Counted from the first letter of the stretch, positions 1 to 5,270 are shown. The stretch is 5,270 nucleotides of DNA from an uncultured Solirubrobacter sp. (GCA_937871635.1 CALMNS010000824.1:1-5270); one strand, 5' to 3'. Notes: generated by a model not told the origin, from the letters alone. A program made the numbers and translations.

Positions 1-1
1 T

Positions 2-97
2 CCCTACCCGGGCGGGCCGTTCGCGCCGCCGGCGCCGTCACCGCCCTTCGCGCCGCTCGCCGAGGCGCCCCGGTGGCGGCTGACCGCCGCTTGCTGA
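2..97 (+). CDS. Possible C-terminal end of a proline-rich protein (partial)
   Basis: The frame is open from the left edge to a TGA at 95-97 and encodes about 31 residues rich in Pro, Ala and Gly (beginning PYPGGPFAPPAPSPPF). Nearly every codon ends in G or C, as in the other genes here. This looks like the low-complexity tail of a protein that begins outside the window, but the other frames are also open for part of this stretch and GC-rich non-coding DNA can mimic this bias. No family can be named. The strand and the existence of the gene both need the upstream sequence. Confidence 0.3.
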   Translation, partial: PYPGGPFAPPAPSPPFAPLAEAPRWRLTAAC

Positions 98-168
98 CGC
101 CCACTTCCCGGAGCGGCGGGATGGCCTGGCGCAGAACGGCATCGATGAGGGGAGGGAGCGGTCGGCGG

Positions 169-223
169 CGTGCATCATCCACCCCTCGGCGCGTGGCGAC
201 GACCAAGGGGTGGCAAGAGCACG
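169..223. repeat. Palindromic intergenic element, copy 1
   Basis: Two nested inverted repeats are visible. The outer arms are CGTGC (169-173) and GCACG (219-223). The inner arms are CCACCCCT (179-186) and AGGGGTGG (206-213). The bulges between inner and outer arms are five bases on each side and the loop is 19 bases. It shares the arm sequences and the loop core CTCGGCGCG (185-193) with copy 2, so the two are related copies of one element. The lengths are symmetrical, as expected of a folding RNA or DNA element such as a REP/MITE-like repeat; that classification is inference. Confidence 0.75.
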
Positions 224-229
224 TCCTGG

Positions 230-284
230 CGTGCACTCGCCACCCCTTGCCTCGGCGCGGCAAGCAAGGGGTGGCTGGTGCACG
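230..284. repeat. Palindromic intergenic element, copy 2
   Basis: The outer arms CGTGCAC (230-236) and GTGCACG (278-284) match perfectly over 7 bases. The inner arms GCCACCCCTTGC (239-250) and GCAAGGGGTGGC (264-275) match perfectly over 12 bases. Only two positions per side separate them, and the loop is 13 bases. An alternative inner pairing, TTGCC (247-251) with GGCAA (259-263), is possible. It starts six bases after copy 1 in a head-to-tail array, about 87 bases beyond the methyltransferase stop, so it could act as a 3' stabiliser or intrinsic terminator for the minus-strand operon. No U tract is seen. Confidence 0.85.
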
Positions 285-370
285 TTGAACGCCCGACCTC
301 GGGTCCCACCCGGACGCCGTTCGCCGTCACCGGCCGACCTCACGGAACCGGCCGACGGAGCGACGCGACC

Positions 371-1171
371 TCAGCGGGCCCGCACCGCCCGCGCCGCCCG
401 CACCGCCCGCACCCGCGCACGGACCCGGCGCTTGGCTTTCCGCGCCGCCCCGAGGACCAGCGCGTCCAGCGGCCTGGACGTCTCGAGCGAGTAGCGCCGC
501 GGCTCGCCCGGCGCCTTGCGGGCCCACCCCCAGTACTCGTCCTGGACGCGCAGCTCGGTGAAGGACTCATGCTGGGCCACGATGAGGTCGAAGACCGCCC
601 GCAGGTGCGGCTCGCGCAGCTCGGCCTCCGACAGCGAGCGGTGGACGATGCCGTCCGTCGCGTCGCGCCCGGGGTCGTCGGCGTAGCGCCAGTCGAGGTC
701 GTCCATCAGCAGCCAGCCTCCCGGCCGCAGCAGCTTCTCGACGAGCACCACGGCCAGGCCGTCGATCGTGAAGTGCTTCGCGCCGTCGAGGTAGACGAAG
801 TCGTAGCCCGGCGTCACGTTGCCCGCGGCGTCCGAGCGCGCGGCCACCTGCTCCTTGAGCCACCAGGTGTAGGAGGAGTACGCGCGGACGATCTCCACCC
901 GGTCGCGGACCCCCGCGCGCTCGAGCACCGCCTCCGGCCCGGGCTCGTAGACGGCCGCGGCGAAGTCCACCGTGGTCACCCGTCCCGCCGCCGGGTCCTC
1001 CAGCCCGGCGGCCAGGTAGGCCGCGCCCACCCCGTGCGCCGTTCCCAGCTCGAGGACGTCGCGCGCCGCCGTCCGGCGGACGTGGTCGCCGACGATCCGC
1101 CCCTGGTCGGGCGACATGAAGGGCACGCCCGCGACCGCGGCGGCCACCCGCTCGAATCGATCCCCGCCCAC
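371..1171 (-). CDS. Class I SAM-dependent methyltransferase
   Basis: Predicted 266-residue soluble protein that would transfer a methyl group from S-adenosylmethionine to an unidentified acceptor. The Rossmann-type methyltransferase signature is visible: motif I VLELGTAHG (about 39-47) binds SAM, VTTVDF places an acidic residue at D69, YDFVYLDGAKHF (about 123-134) is the motif II/metal-site region, and RPGGWLLMDD (about 149-158) follows. The layout resembles the Methyltransf_24/CmcI-like group, in which the stretch FMSPDQGR precedes motif I. I chose the GTG at 1171, five bases after the sugar transferase stop, because it keeps the N-terminal RFERVAAAVAGVPF segment; an ATG at 1117 would give 248 residues. 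The tight spacing implies co-transcription with the glycosyl-1-phosphate transferase, so a sugar or polysaccharide precursor is a reasonable substrate, but this is inference. The C-terminus is an Arg/Ala/Val tail made by a 9-base tandem repeat. Confidence 0.88.
   Translation of the reverse strand: MGGDRFERVAAAVAGVPFMSPDQGRIVGDHVRRTAARDVLELGTAHGVGAAYLAAGLEDPAAGRVTTVDFAAAVYEPGPEAVLERAGVRDRVEIVRAYSSYTWWLKEQVAARSDAAGNVTPGYDFVYLDGAKHFTIDGLAVVLVEKLLRPGGWLLMDDLDWRYADDPGRDATDGIVHRSLSEAELREPHLRAVFDLIVAQHESFTELRVQDEYWGWARKAPGEPRRYSLETSRPLDALVLGAARKAKRRVRARVRAVRAARAVRAR
382..417 (-). repeat. 9-base tandem repeat inside the methyltransferase C-terminus
   Basis: On the plus strand, units GCACCGCCC (382-390), GCGCCGCCC (391-399) and GCACCGCCC (400-408) are followed by the degenerate GCACCCGCG (409-417). 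Because the unit is three codons long, it adds Arg-Ala-Val/Ala triplets without shifting frame. The result is a strongly basic, low-complexity tail after the folded domain. Copy number probably varies between strains by slippage; that is inference. Confidence 0.8.
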
Positions 1172-1176
1172 CCAGC

Positions 1177-2700
1177 TCAGAAGGCGCCGCGGCGGCTGAG
1201 CACCGCGGGGACGGTCTTGACCAGGATCGACAGGTCGAGCCCGATGGACCACCGCTCGAGGTAGAGGAAGTCCAGGCGCACCAGATCGTCGAAGTCGAGC
1301 TCGGAGCGGCCCGAGATCTGCCAGAGCCCGGTGATGCCCGGCAGCACGAGGTAACGCTTCTTGTGCCAGTCCTCGAGCTTCTCGAAGTCCCGCTGCGGCA
1401 GCGGCCGGGGCCCGACGAGCGACATCTGGCCGAGCACGACGTTGAACAGCTGCGGCAGCTCGTCGAGCGAGTAGCGGCGCAGCCAGCCGCCGACCGGGGT
1501 CATCCGGGGGTCCTGCTTGATCTTGAACAGGGCGCCCGACGCCTCGTTGAGGGACTCGAGGTCCGCCTGGCGCTGGTCGGCGTCGGAGTACATCGTGCGG
1601 AACTTGAAGCAGGAGAAGCTCTCCCCGCCGATGCCCGGGCGCCGCGAGCGGTAGAGCACCGGTCCCCGCGAGGAGAGGAACACGGCGGCGGCGATCAGGA
1701 GGAGCAGCGGGCTGAGCGCCAGCACGAGCAGGAGCGAGCAGACGAAGTCGAAGGTGCGCTTGATCGCGTAGTCGAAGCCGTCGAACACCGGCGGGCGGAG
1801 CTCGAAGAGCGGGACCGACGCGCCCGGGACGAACTCCGCCCGGTGCACGAGGATCTCCATGGTCGACGGAGCGACGCGGACGGTGACCCCGCGCTGGTGG
1901 CACTGGTCGACGAGCTCGACGGCGCGTGCCTGCGGGAAGTCCGGGTCGGCGATGATGACCTCCTGCACGCGGTGGAGGTCGAGGACCCGGCCGAGGTCCT
2001 CGATCCGCCCGAGCGAGCGCAGCCCGTTGTCGGGCCGCGGCTGCAGCGAGATGAAGCCGAGCATCTCGACGGGCGCGTGCACCTCGTCGGCGAGGGCGTG
2101 GGCGACGTCCTCGATGTGCTTGCCCGTCCCCACCAGCACGGCGCGGCGCCGGTAGCCGGCGGCCCGCAGCAGGACCCCGGTCACGAGCTCGTAGAGCCAG
2201 CGCAGCGAACCGACGAACGCGATGGCGAAGACGAGGGTCCCGTAGAAGATGTAGTAGCTCGAGTACTCCTCGCCGTTGACCAGCGCGAAGATCAGCGCCA
2301 CCACCGTGGTCTGGAAGAGCGAGGAGACGATCTTCGGGAGCCCGGGGCGCTGGGCGCGGTCCGCGTAGAGGCCCGAGCGGGCGAAGAGCAGGGCGGTGAT
2401 CAGGTAGGCGAAGGCGATGGTGTCCGTCGCCTCCTCGTAGGAGGAGGTCCACGGGTCGATCCGGCTGCCCTGGAGCGTCGCCTTGACCATGAGGGCGGTG
2501 AACAGGGCGGCGAACAGCGCCGCGAAGTCGACCGCCAGCAGGGTGAGGACCCGGAGCCCGCGCCGCAGCGTCTCCATCCGCAGCAGGAAGGAGAGGAACG
2601 GCGGCTTCTTGCGGCGCACGTCCTGCGTCGGCAGCTCCACGCGCGGGGCGCGGGGAGCCGCCGGGGCGGGACGTTGGGTCTCGGTGGGCGAGTTGGCCAT
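1177..2700 (-). CDS. Polyprenyl-phosphate sugar-1-phosphate transferase (WcaJ/WbaP-like)
   Basis: Predicted 507-residue membrane enzyme that would move a sugar-1-phosphate from a nucleotide sugar onto undecaprenyl phosphate, the first membrane step of exopolysaccharide or glycan synthesis. Likely membrane segments lie at about 49-73, 91-108, 122-141, 149-168 and 316-342. A Rossmann-like CoA_binding_3 region (AVLVGTGKHIEDVAHAL, about 187-203) sits between the fourth and fifth. The C-terminal bacterial sugar transferase domain is unmistakable: KRTFDF (314-319), KFRTM (366-370), SLDELPQL (411-418) with the Asp-Glu pair matching the catalytic dyad of PglC-type enzymes, MSLVGPRP (426-433) and PGITGLWQISGR (454-465). 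Length is typical of the five-segment polyisoprenylphosphate transferases. ATG at 2700 is the obvious start, though no Shine-Dalgarno sequence precedes it. Which sugar it uses (glucose, galactose or another) cannot be read from the sequence. The 85 bases separating it from the upstream decarboxylase gene contain no clear promoter or terminator. Confidence 0.95.
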   Translation of the reverse strand: MANSPTETQRPAPAAPRAPRVELPTQDVRRKKPPFLSFLLRMETLRRGLRVLTLLAVDFAALFAALFTALMVKATLQGSRIDPWTSSYEEATDTIAFAYLITALLFARSGLYADRAQRPGLPKIVSSLFQTTVVALIFALVNGEEYSSYYIFYGTLVFAIAFVGSLRWLYELVTGVLLRAAGYRRRAVLVGTGKHIEDVAHALADEVHAPVEMLGFISLQPRPDNGLRSLGRIEDLGRVLDLHRVQEVIIADPDFPQARAVELVDQCHQRGVTVRVAPSTMEILVHRAEFVPGASVPLFELRPPVFDGFDYAIKRTFDFVCSLLLVLALSPLLLLIAAAVFLSSRGPVLYRSRRPGIGGESFSCFKFRTMYSDADQRQADLESLNEASGALFKIKQDPRMTPVGGWLRRYSLDELPQLFNVVLGQMSLVGPRPLPQRDFEKLEDWHKKRYLVLPGITGLWQISGRSELDFDDLVRLDFLYLERWSIGLDLSILVKTVPAVLSRRGAF

Positions 2701-2785
2701 CTAGAGGGTCACTTCAGCCCACAACGCTTCAGGCTTTCGGATGTCGCGGCCTTTTCCTGCAAGAGGGGCCATCGGCGCGAACGGC

Positions 2786-3736
2786 TCAGGACGCGAGCGC
2801 ACCGATCAGCGTCTCGGCGCCGGACTCCTCGACGGTGCGGGCGAGCCCTTCGCGAAGCTCGATCTGCGGCTCCCAGCCGAGGACCTGGCGGGCGAGGGTG
2901 ATGTCGGGCTGGCGGACCTGCGGATCGTCGGTCGGCAGCGCCTCGTGCACGATCTCCGACCGGCTGCCGCAGACGTCGATGACCGTCTCGGCGAGCTCGA
3001 GGAGGGTGAACTCGTTCGGGTTGCCGAGGTTGACCGGCTGGTGGTACCCCGACTCCTGGAGGCGGATCATCCCGTCGATCAGGTCGGTGACGTAGGTGAA
3101 CGAGCGCGTCTGGGACCCGTCCCCGAACACGGTGATCGGGCGGTCCTGCAGCGCCTGGCGGAGGAAGGTCGGGATCGCGCGGCCGTCGTGCGGGCGCATG
3201 CGCGGACCGTAGGTGTTGAAGATTCGCGCGATCGCCGTATCCACCCCCTGCTGGCGGTGGTAGGCCATGGTCAGCGCCTCCGCGTAGCGCTTGGCCTCGT
3301 CGTAGACCCCGCGCGGGCCGATCGGGTTGACGTGGCCCCAGTAGGACTCGGGCTGGGGGTGGACCTTCGGATCGCCGTACACCTCGGAGGTCGACGCGAT
3401 GAGGAACCGCGCCCGCTTGACCTTGGTCATCCCCAGGGTGTGGTGCGTGCCGTAGGAGCCCACCTTCATGGTGTGCAGCGGCAGGCGGAGGTAGTCGATC
3501 GGCGACGCCGGGCTCGCCAGGTGGTAGACGAAGTCGACCGGGCCCTCGATGAAGTAGGGCTCGATGATGTCCAGGTTCAGGTGGACGAACTCGGGCGACC
3601 GGATGTGCTCGATGTTCGCCAGCGAGCCCGTCTCCAGGTTGTCCACGCAGATCACGCGATGCCCCCGGGCGAGCAGCGTCTCGCAGAGATGCGACCCCAG
3701 GAACCCCGCGCCACCCGTCACGACGCACGTTGCCAT
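2786..3736 (-). CDS. UDP-glucuronate decarboxylase (UDP-xylose synthase), SDR family
   Basis: Predicted 316-residue cytosolic, NAD-dependent extended short-chain dehydrogenase/reductase. Known members of this subgroup oxidise and decarboxylate UDP-glucuronate to UDP-xylose. Visible features: nucleotide-binding TGGAGFLG (7-14), D32 for the NAD ribose, the subgroup-typical HLASPASPIDY (72-82), STSEVYGDP (115-123) with the catalytic Ser/Thr and Glu, and YDEAKR (145-150) containing the YxxxK pair Y145/K149. RIFNTYGPRM and DGSQTRSFTYV follow for substrate binding. Length matches bacterial enzymes without the N-terminal membrane anchor found in animal UXS1. The HLASPASP and GPRGVYDEAKR signatures favour a decarboxylase over UDP-glucose 4-epimerase or dTDP-glucose 4,6-dehydratase, but a related epimerase is not fully excluded. 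It starts nine bases after the small cysteine-rich gene and probably supplies sugar donors for the polysaccharide made with the downstream transferase. Confidence 0.93.
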   Translation of the reverse strand: MATCVVTGGAGFLGSHLCETLLARGHRVICVDNLETGSLANIEHIRSPEFVHLNLDIIEPYFIEGPVDFVYHLASPASPIDYLRLPLHTMKVGSYGTHHTLGMTKVKRARFLIASTSEVYGDPKVHPQPESYWGHVNPIGPRGVYDEAKRYAEALTMAYHRQQGVDTAIARIFNTYGPRMRPHDGRAIPTFLRQALQDRPITVFGDGSQTRSFTYVTDLIDGMIRLQESGYHQPVNLGNPNEFTLLELAETVIDVCGSRSEIVHEALPTDDPQVRQPDITLARQVLGWEPQIELREGLARTVEESGAETLIGALAS

Positions 3737-3742
3737 CGGGTG

Positions 3743-3748
3743 AGACTA
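3743..3748 (-). promoter_or_regulatory. Likely -10 element giving a leaderless decarboxylase mRNA
   Basis: Read on the minus strand, TAGTCT (a TANNNT hexamer) ends six bases before the ATG at 3736, so transcription would begin at or next to the start codon. The gene has no Shine-Dalgarno sequence, in keeping with leaderless translation common in actinobacteria. The hexamer overlaps the TAG stop of the upstream small gene (3746-3748). No good -35 is visible. An internal promoter is inferred, not proven. Confidence 0.45.
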
Positions 3749-3931
3749 GCCGCGGGCGGCCTTGAGCTCCTTCTTGCCGACGTCGACCCGCAGGACGTAC
3801 TTGCCGCCGGACTTCTCGGCGAGCCCCTGGCGCGTCAGCTTCTTGCAGACCACGGGACAGCGCTTGCAGCGCGGCCGGTCCTGGCAGCACTTGGCCTTCG
3901 GCTTGATGACGGTCCCGGCGGCGAACGGCAT
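3746..3931 (-). CDS. Small cysteine-rich basic protein, unknown function
   Basis: Predicted 61-residue protein from the ATG at 3931; a GTG at 3952 would add seven residues. I do not recognise a named family. It has a compact cysteine cluster with the pattern C-C-x5-C-x2-C-x3-C (KCCQDRPRCKRCPVVCKK, about residues 14-31), which suggests binding of zinc or another metal, followed by a Lys/Arg-rich segment that may form a small beta-alpha fold (KYVLRVDVGKKELKAA). There is no signal peptide or membrane segment, so it is probably cytoplasmic; the positive charge would allow nucleic-acid contact. It is the first gene of the minus-strand set and diverges from the ferritin gene with only 39 bases between the two start codons (18 with the GTG). 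A TACCGT hexamer (3943-3948, minus strand) could be its -10. Metal binding and any link to iron handling are inference. Confidence 0.7.
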   Translation of the reverse strand: MPFAAGTVIKPKAKCCQDRPRCKRCPVVCKKLTRQGLAEKSGGKYVLRVDVGKKELKAARG

Positions 3932-3957
3932 CGTGAAAGCCGACGGTAGCACTCGGG

Positions 3958-3971
3958 TTAGGATGTCCTAA
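3958..3971. promoter_or_regulatory. Perfect palindrome overlapping ferritin -10 and start codon
   Basis: TTAGGA (3958-3963) and TCCTAA (3966-3971) are exact inverted arms around TG. Inside it, TAGGAT (3959-3964) is a TANNNT -10 hexamer ending six bases before the ferritin ATG at 3971, which predicts a leaderless or nearly leaderless transcript. GTGAAA at 3934-3939 is a weak -35 candidate with a 19-base spacer. Alternatively, AGGA (3960-3963) could act as a Shine-Dalgarno seven bases before the ATG. A dimeric repressor bound here would block the ferritin promoter and could affect the divergent small gene. The TTAGG/CCTAA ends recall DtxR/IdeR iron boxes, but the spacing is five bases shorter than that 19-base consensus, so the regulator is unknown. 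Confidence 0.6.
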
Positions 3972-4507
3972 TGGCCGCTCCCTTGTTCGTCGCCCAGCTC
4001 AACGAGCAGATCGCCAACGAGTACGCCGCACACCAGCAGTACGTCGCCTGTGCCGTCTACTACGACTCGCAGACGCTGCCCCAGCTCGCCGCCTTCTTCT
4101 ACCGCCAGGCCGTCGAGGAGCGCGACCACGCGATGATGATGGTCCAGTACCTCATCGACGTCGACGAGCAGGCGGTGACGCCGGGCGTCGCCGCGCCGCA
4201 GGTCGCCTTCGAGGACGTCGTCGCCCCGATCGCCCTCGCGCTCGCCCAGGAGAAGCGGGTCACGGAGCAGATCAACGCGCTCGCCGCCCGCGCCCGCCAG
4301 GAGGGCGACTACTCCTCCGAGCAGTTCATGCAGTGGTTCATCAAGGAGCAGATCGAGGAGGTCGCCACGATGAGCGACCTGCTGCGCGTCGCCGAGCGCT
4401 CGCGGGAGGACGTGATGGACATCGAGGACTACGTCGAGCGCGAGCACGGGGCCGGCGAAGGCGAGGACCCCACCGCTCCACACCCGGCCGGCGCGGCGGC
4501 GGCCTGA
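3971..4507 (+). CDS. Non-haem ferritin, BfrB-like
   Basis: Predicted 178-residue cytosolic iron-storage protein; family members form 24-subunit shells that oxidise Fe(II) and store it as a ferric mineral. The ferroxidase residues fall at the same numbers as I recall for E. coli FtnA: E17, Y24, E49, E50, H53, E94, E126, Q127, E129 and E130. They lie in NEYAAHQQY, EERDHAMMM, AQEKRVTEQ and WFIKEQIEE. The absence of a clear haem-ligand methionine pattern and the WFxxEQxEE motif favour ferritin over bacterioferritin. The sequence closely recalls mycobacterial BfrB (QYVA.AVY.DS..LPQLA, QFMQWF..EQIEEVA), including a flexible Pro/Ala-rich tail (about 160-178). The ATG at 3971 sits in the palindrome and agrees with the family N-terminus. 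It overlaps the following tenA-like frame by four bases, so the two are probably translated from one mRNA. Confidence 0.96.
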   Translation: MAAPLFVAQLNEQIANEYAAHQQYVACAVYYDSQTLPQLAAFFYRQAVEERDHAMMMVQYLIDVDEQAVTPGVAAPQVAFEDVVAPIALALAQEKRVTEQINALAARARQEGDYSSEQFMQWFIKEQIEEVATMSDLLRVAERSREDVMDIEDYVEREHGAGEGEDPTAPHPAGAAAA

Positions 4508-5175
4508 GCTCCTTCGCCGCCGAGCTGCGCAGCGGCGCCGAGCCGCTGTGGGCCGCCCAGCACGCCCACCCGTTCGTCCGCGGGATCGGCGACGGGACGC
4601 TGCCCGAGACCGCCTTCCGCTGGTACGTCCGGCAGGACTACGTCTTCCTGATCGCCTACGGGCGGCTGCTCTCGCTGGGGGCCGTCCGCGCGCCGCGGCT
4701 CGAGCAGATGACCCGCTTCGCCGACCTGGCGCGCTCCGTCCTGGTCACCGAGATGGACCTGCACCGGGGGCTGGCGGCGCAGTGGGGGATCACCGCGGCC
4801 GAGCTCGAGGCCGAGCGCCCCGCGCCCGCCACCGCGGCCTACGCGGACTTCCTGCTGCGGACCGCGGCGCTCGGCGACCTCGCCGAGCTCGTCGCCGCCC
4901 TGCTGCCGTGCATGTGGGGCTACGCGGAGATCGGCGAGCGGCTCGCCGCGCTCGAGCGGCCGGGCGGCGGCCACGCGGGCTACGCGGAGTGGATCGCGAT
5001 GTACGCCTCCCCGGAGTTCGGCGAGCTCGCGGCCTGGTGCCGGGAGCTGGTCGACGAGGTCGCCGGCGAGGTCGCGGGCGCCGGGCGCGACCGGATGCGG
5101 GCGGCGTTCGACGCCTGCTCGGCCCTCGAGGTCGCCTTCTGGGACGCGGCGTGGGCGGCGCGGGGCGGCTCCTAG
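4504..5175 (+). CDS. tenA: TenA/thiaminase II family protein with likely CTG start
   Basis: Predicted 223-residue cytosolic helical protein. Characterised TenA enzymes hydrolyse aminopyrimidine breakdown products of thiamin to HMP, salvaging the vitamin. Residues matching B. subtilis TenA are visible: D45 in VRQDYVFL, Y113, the catalytic C136 in LLPCMWGY, Y167, and E209 in ALEVAFW, plus HPFVRGIGDGTLP (22-34). The family N-terminus falls exactly at a CTG at 4504, overlapping the ferritin TGA as CTGA. No ATG, GTG or TTG lies in frame between 4336 and 4504. The only upstream ATG, at 4333, would add 57 Arg/Gly-rich residues read across the ferritin gene, and the next ATG (about 4708) would delete conserved sequence. 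A non-standard CTG start with translational coupling is therefore preferred. A frameshift from the ferritin frame or a base error are alternatives. No thiamin riboswitch is visible. Substrate could differ, since TenA-like proteins vary. Confidence 0.92.
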   Translation: MSSFAAELRSGAEPLWAAQHAHPFVRGIGDGTLPETAFRWYVRQDYVFLIAYGRLLSLGAVRAPRLEQMTRFADLARSVLVTEMDLHRGLAAQWGITAAELEAERPAPATAAYADFLLRTAALGDLAELVAALLPCMWGYAEIGERLAALERPGGGHAGYAEWIAMYASPEFGELAAWCRELVDEVAGEVAGAGRDRMRAAFDACSALEVAFWDAAWAARGGS

Positions 5176-5236
5176 GGGCGCGGCGGCGGGGCGCGCGGCG
5201 GGCGAAGGTCAACGGCGCCGGGTAGCGGAGGCAGGA

Positions 5237-5259
5237 GGACCGGCGACGGCGAGCGGTCC
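5237..5259. repeat. Short inverted repeat after tenA
   Basis: GGACCG (5237-5242) and CGGTCC (5254-5259) are perfect arms around an 11-base loop, 61 bases past the tenA stop. Without a T-rich run it is at best a weak terminator. The rest of 5176-5270 is G-rich and holds no supported gene. Confidence 0.35.
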
Positions 5260-5270
5260 GTGCGTCCGTC

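Larger units (their letters stand above)
98..370. other. Intergenic region without a convincing gene
   Basis: This 273-base stretch lies between the possible tail ending at 97 and the methyltransferase stop at 371. Open frames exist on both strands, but they run through the palindromic elements at 169-284 and give Arg/Gly/Pro-rich translations with no recognisable domain. It also holds a short hairpin at 300-312 (CGGGT, three bases, ACCCG) and a 10-base direct repeat, ACCGGCCGAC, at 329-338 and 347-356. No T-rich run follows the hairpin on either strand. Confidence 0.6.

Noticed and set aside
170..1264. Plus-strand open frame (364 codons) starting in the palindromic repeats
   Set aside because: It runs through repeats and then antisense to the methyltransferase; Arg/Pro/His-rich with no domain.
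371..2452. A 693-codon open frame on the minus strand spanning the sugar transferase and methyltransferase
   Set aside because: Only its last part (from 1171) encodes the methyltransferase. The upstream part is an Arg/Pro/Ala-rich out-of-frame reading of the sugar transferase gene.
2701..2785. Terminator or promoter between decarboxylase and sugar transferase genes
   Set aside because: Only 4-base pairings such as GGCC/GGCC and no T tract; no TANNNT hexamer at a suitable distance from the ATG at 2700.
1363..2901. Long plus-strand open frame (512 codons)
   Set aside because: It lies antisense to the sugar transferase and decarboxylase, whose motifs are clear; the translation is low-complexity and typical of antisense frames in GC-rich DNA.
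2741..3949. Plus-strand open frame (402 codons) across the decarboxylase
   Set aside because: Antisense shadow of a well-recognised SDR enzyme, without domain motifs.
4333..4503. ATG at 4333 as the tenA start
   Set aside because: It would add 57 Arg/Gly-rich residues entirely inside the ferritin gene, not expected in TenA proteins.
4450..4504. Encapsulin cargo-loading peptide at the ferritin C-terminus
   Set aside because: The tail is Pro/Ala-rich and flexible, but no recognisable loading motif could be supported and no encapsulin gene is in the window.
5233..5262. AGGAGG at 5233-5238 followed by GTG at 5260 as a gene start
   Set aside because: The 21-base spacing is too long for a normal ribosome binding site, and the window ends three codons later.

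Overview
This is a chromosomal fragment from a very GC-rich bacterium with strong G/C bias at third codon positions. The ferritin resembles the mycobacterial BfrB type, and start sites look leaderless with TANNNT -10 hexamers. I infer an actinobacterium, perhaps of the Solirubrobacterales/Thermoleophilia type; the class is fairly likely, the order is a guess.

Layout. Positions 1-97 may hold the end of a proline-rich reading frame entering from the left. Positions 98-370 have no convincing gene but carry two tandem palindromic elements (169-223 and 230-284). From 3931 down to 371 the minus strand carries four genes in one direction: a small cysteine-rich basic protein, a UDP-glucuronate decarboxylase (UDP-xylose synthase type), a five-membrane-segment polyprenyl-phosphate sugar phosphotransferase, and a class I SAM-dependent methyltransferase. 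From 3971 rightwards the plus strand carries a BfrB-like non-haem ferritin and a TenA/thiaminase II family protein whose reading frame overlaps the ferritin stop codon. The last 95 bases have no recognisable gene, only a small inverted repeat.

How the genes may work together. The three larger minus-strand genes fit surface polysaccharide synthesis: one makes a nucleotide sugar, one loads the first sugar phosphate onto the lipid carrier, and one may methylate a sugar or other small molecule. The plus-strand pair joins iron storage with thiamin-pyrimidine salvage, linked by translation rather than by obvious biochemistry. The two sets diverge from a very short region dominated by a perfect 6+6 palindrome (3958-3971), which overlaps the ferritin's likely -10 element and its start codon.

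I see no CRISPR array, RNA gene, transposase or clear new defence system. The points most worth checking are the CTG start of tenA, the palindrome between the divergent genes, the leaderless promoters, the palindromic repeats and the small cysteine-rich protein.
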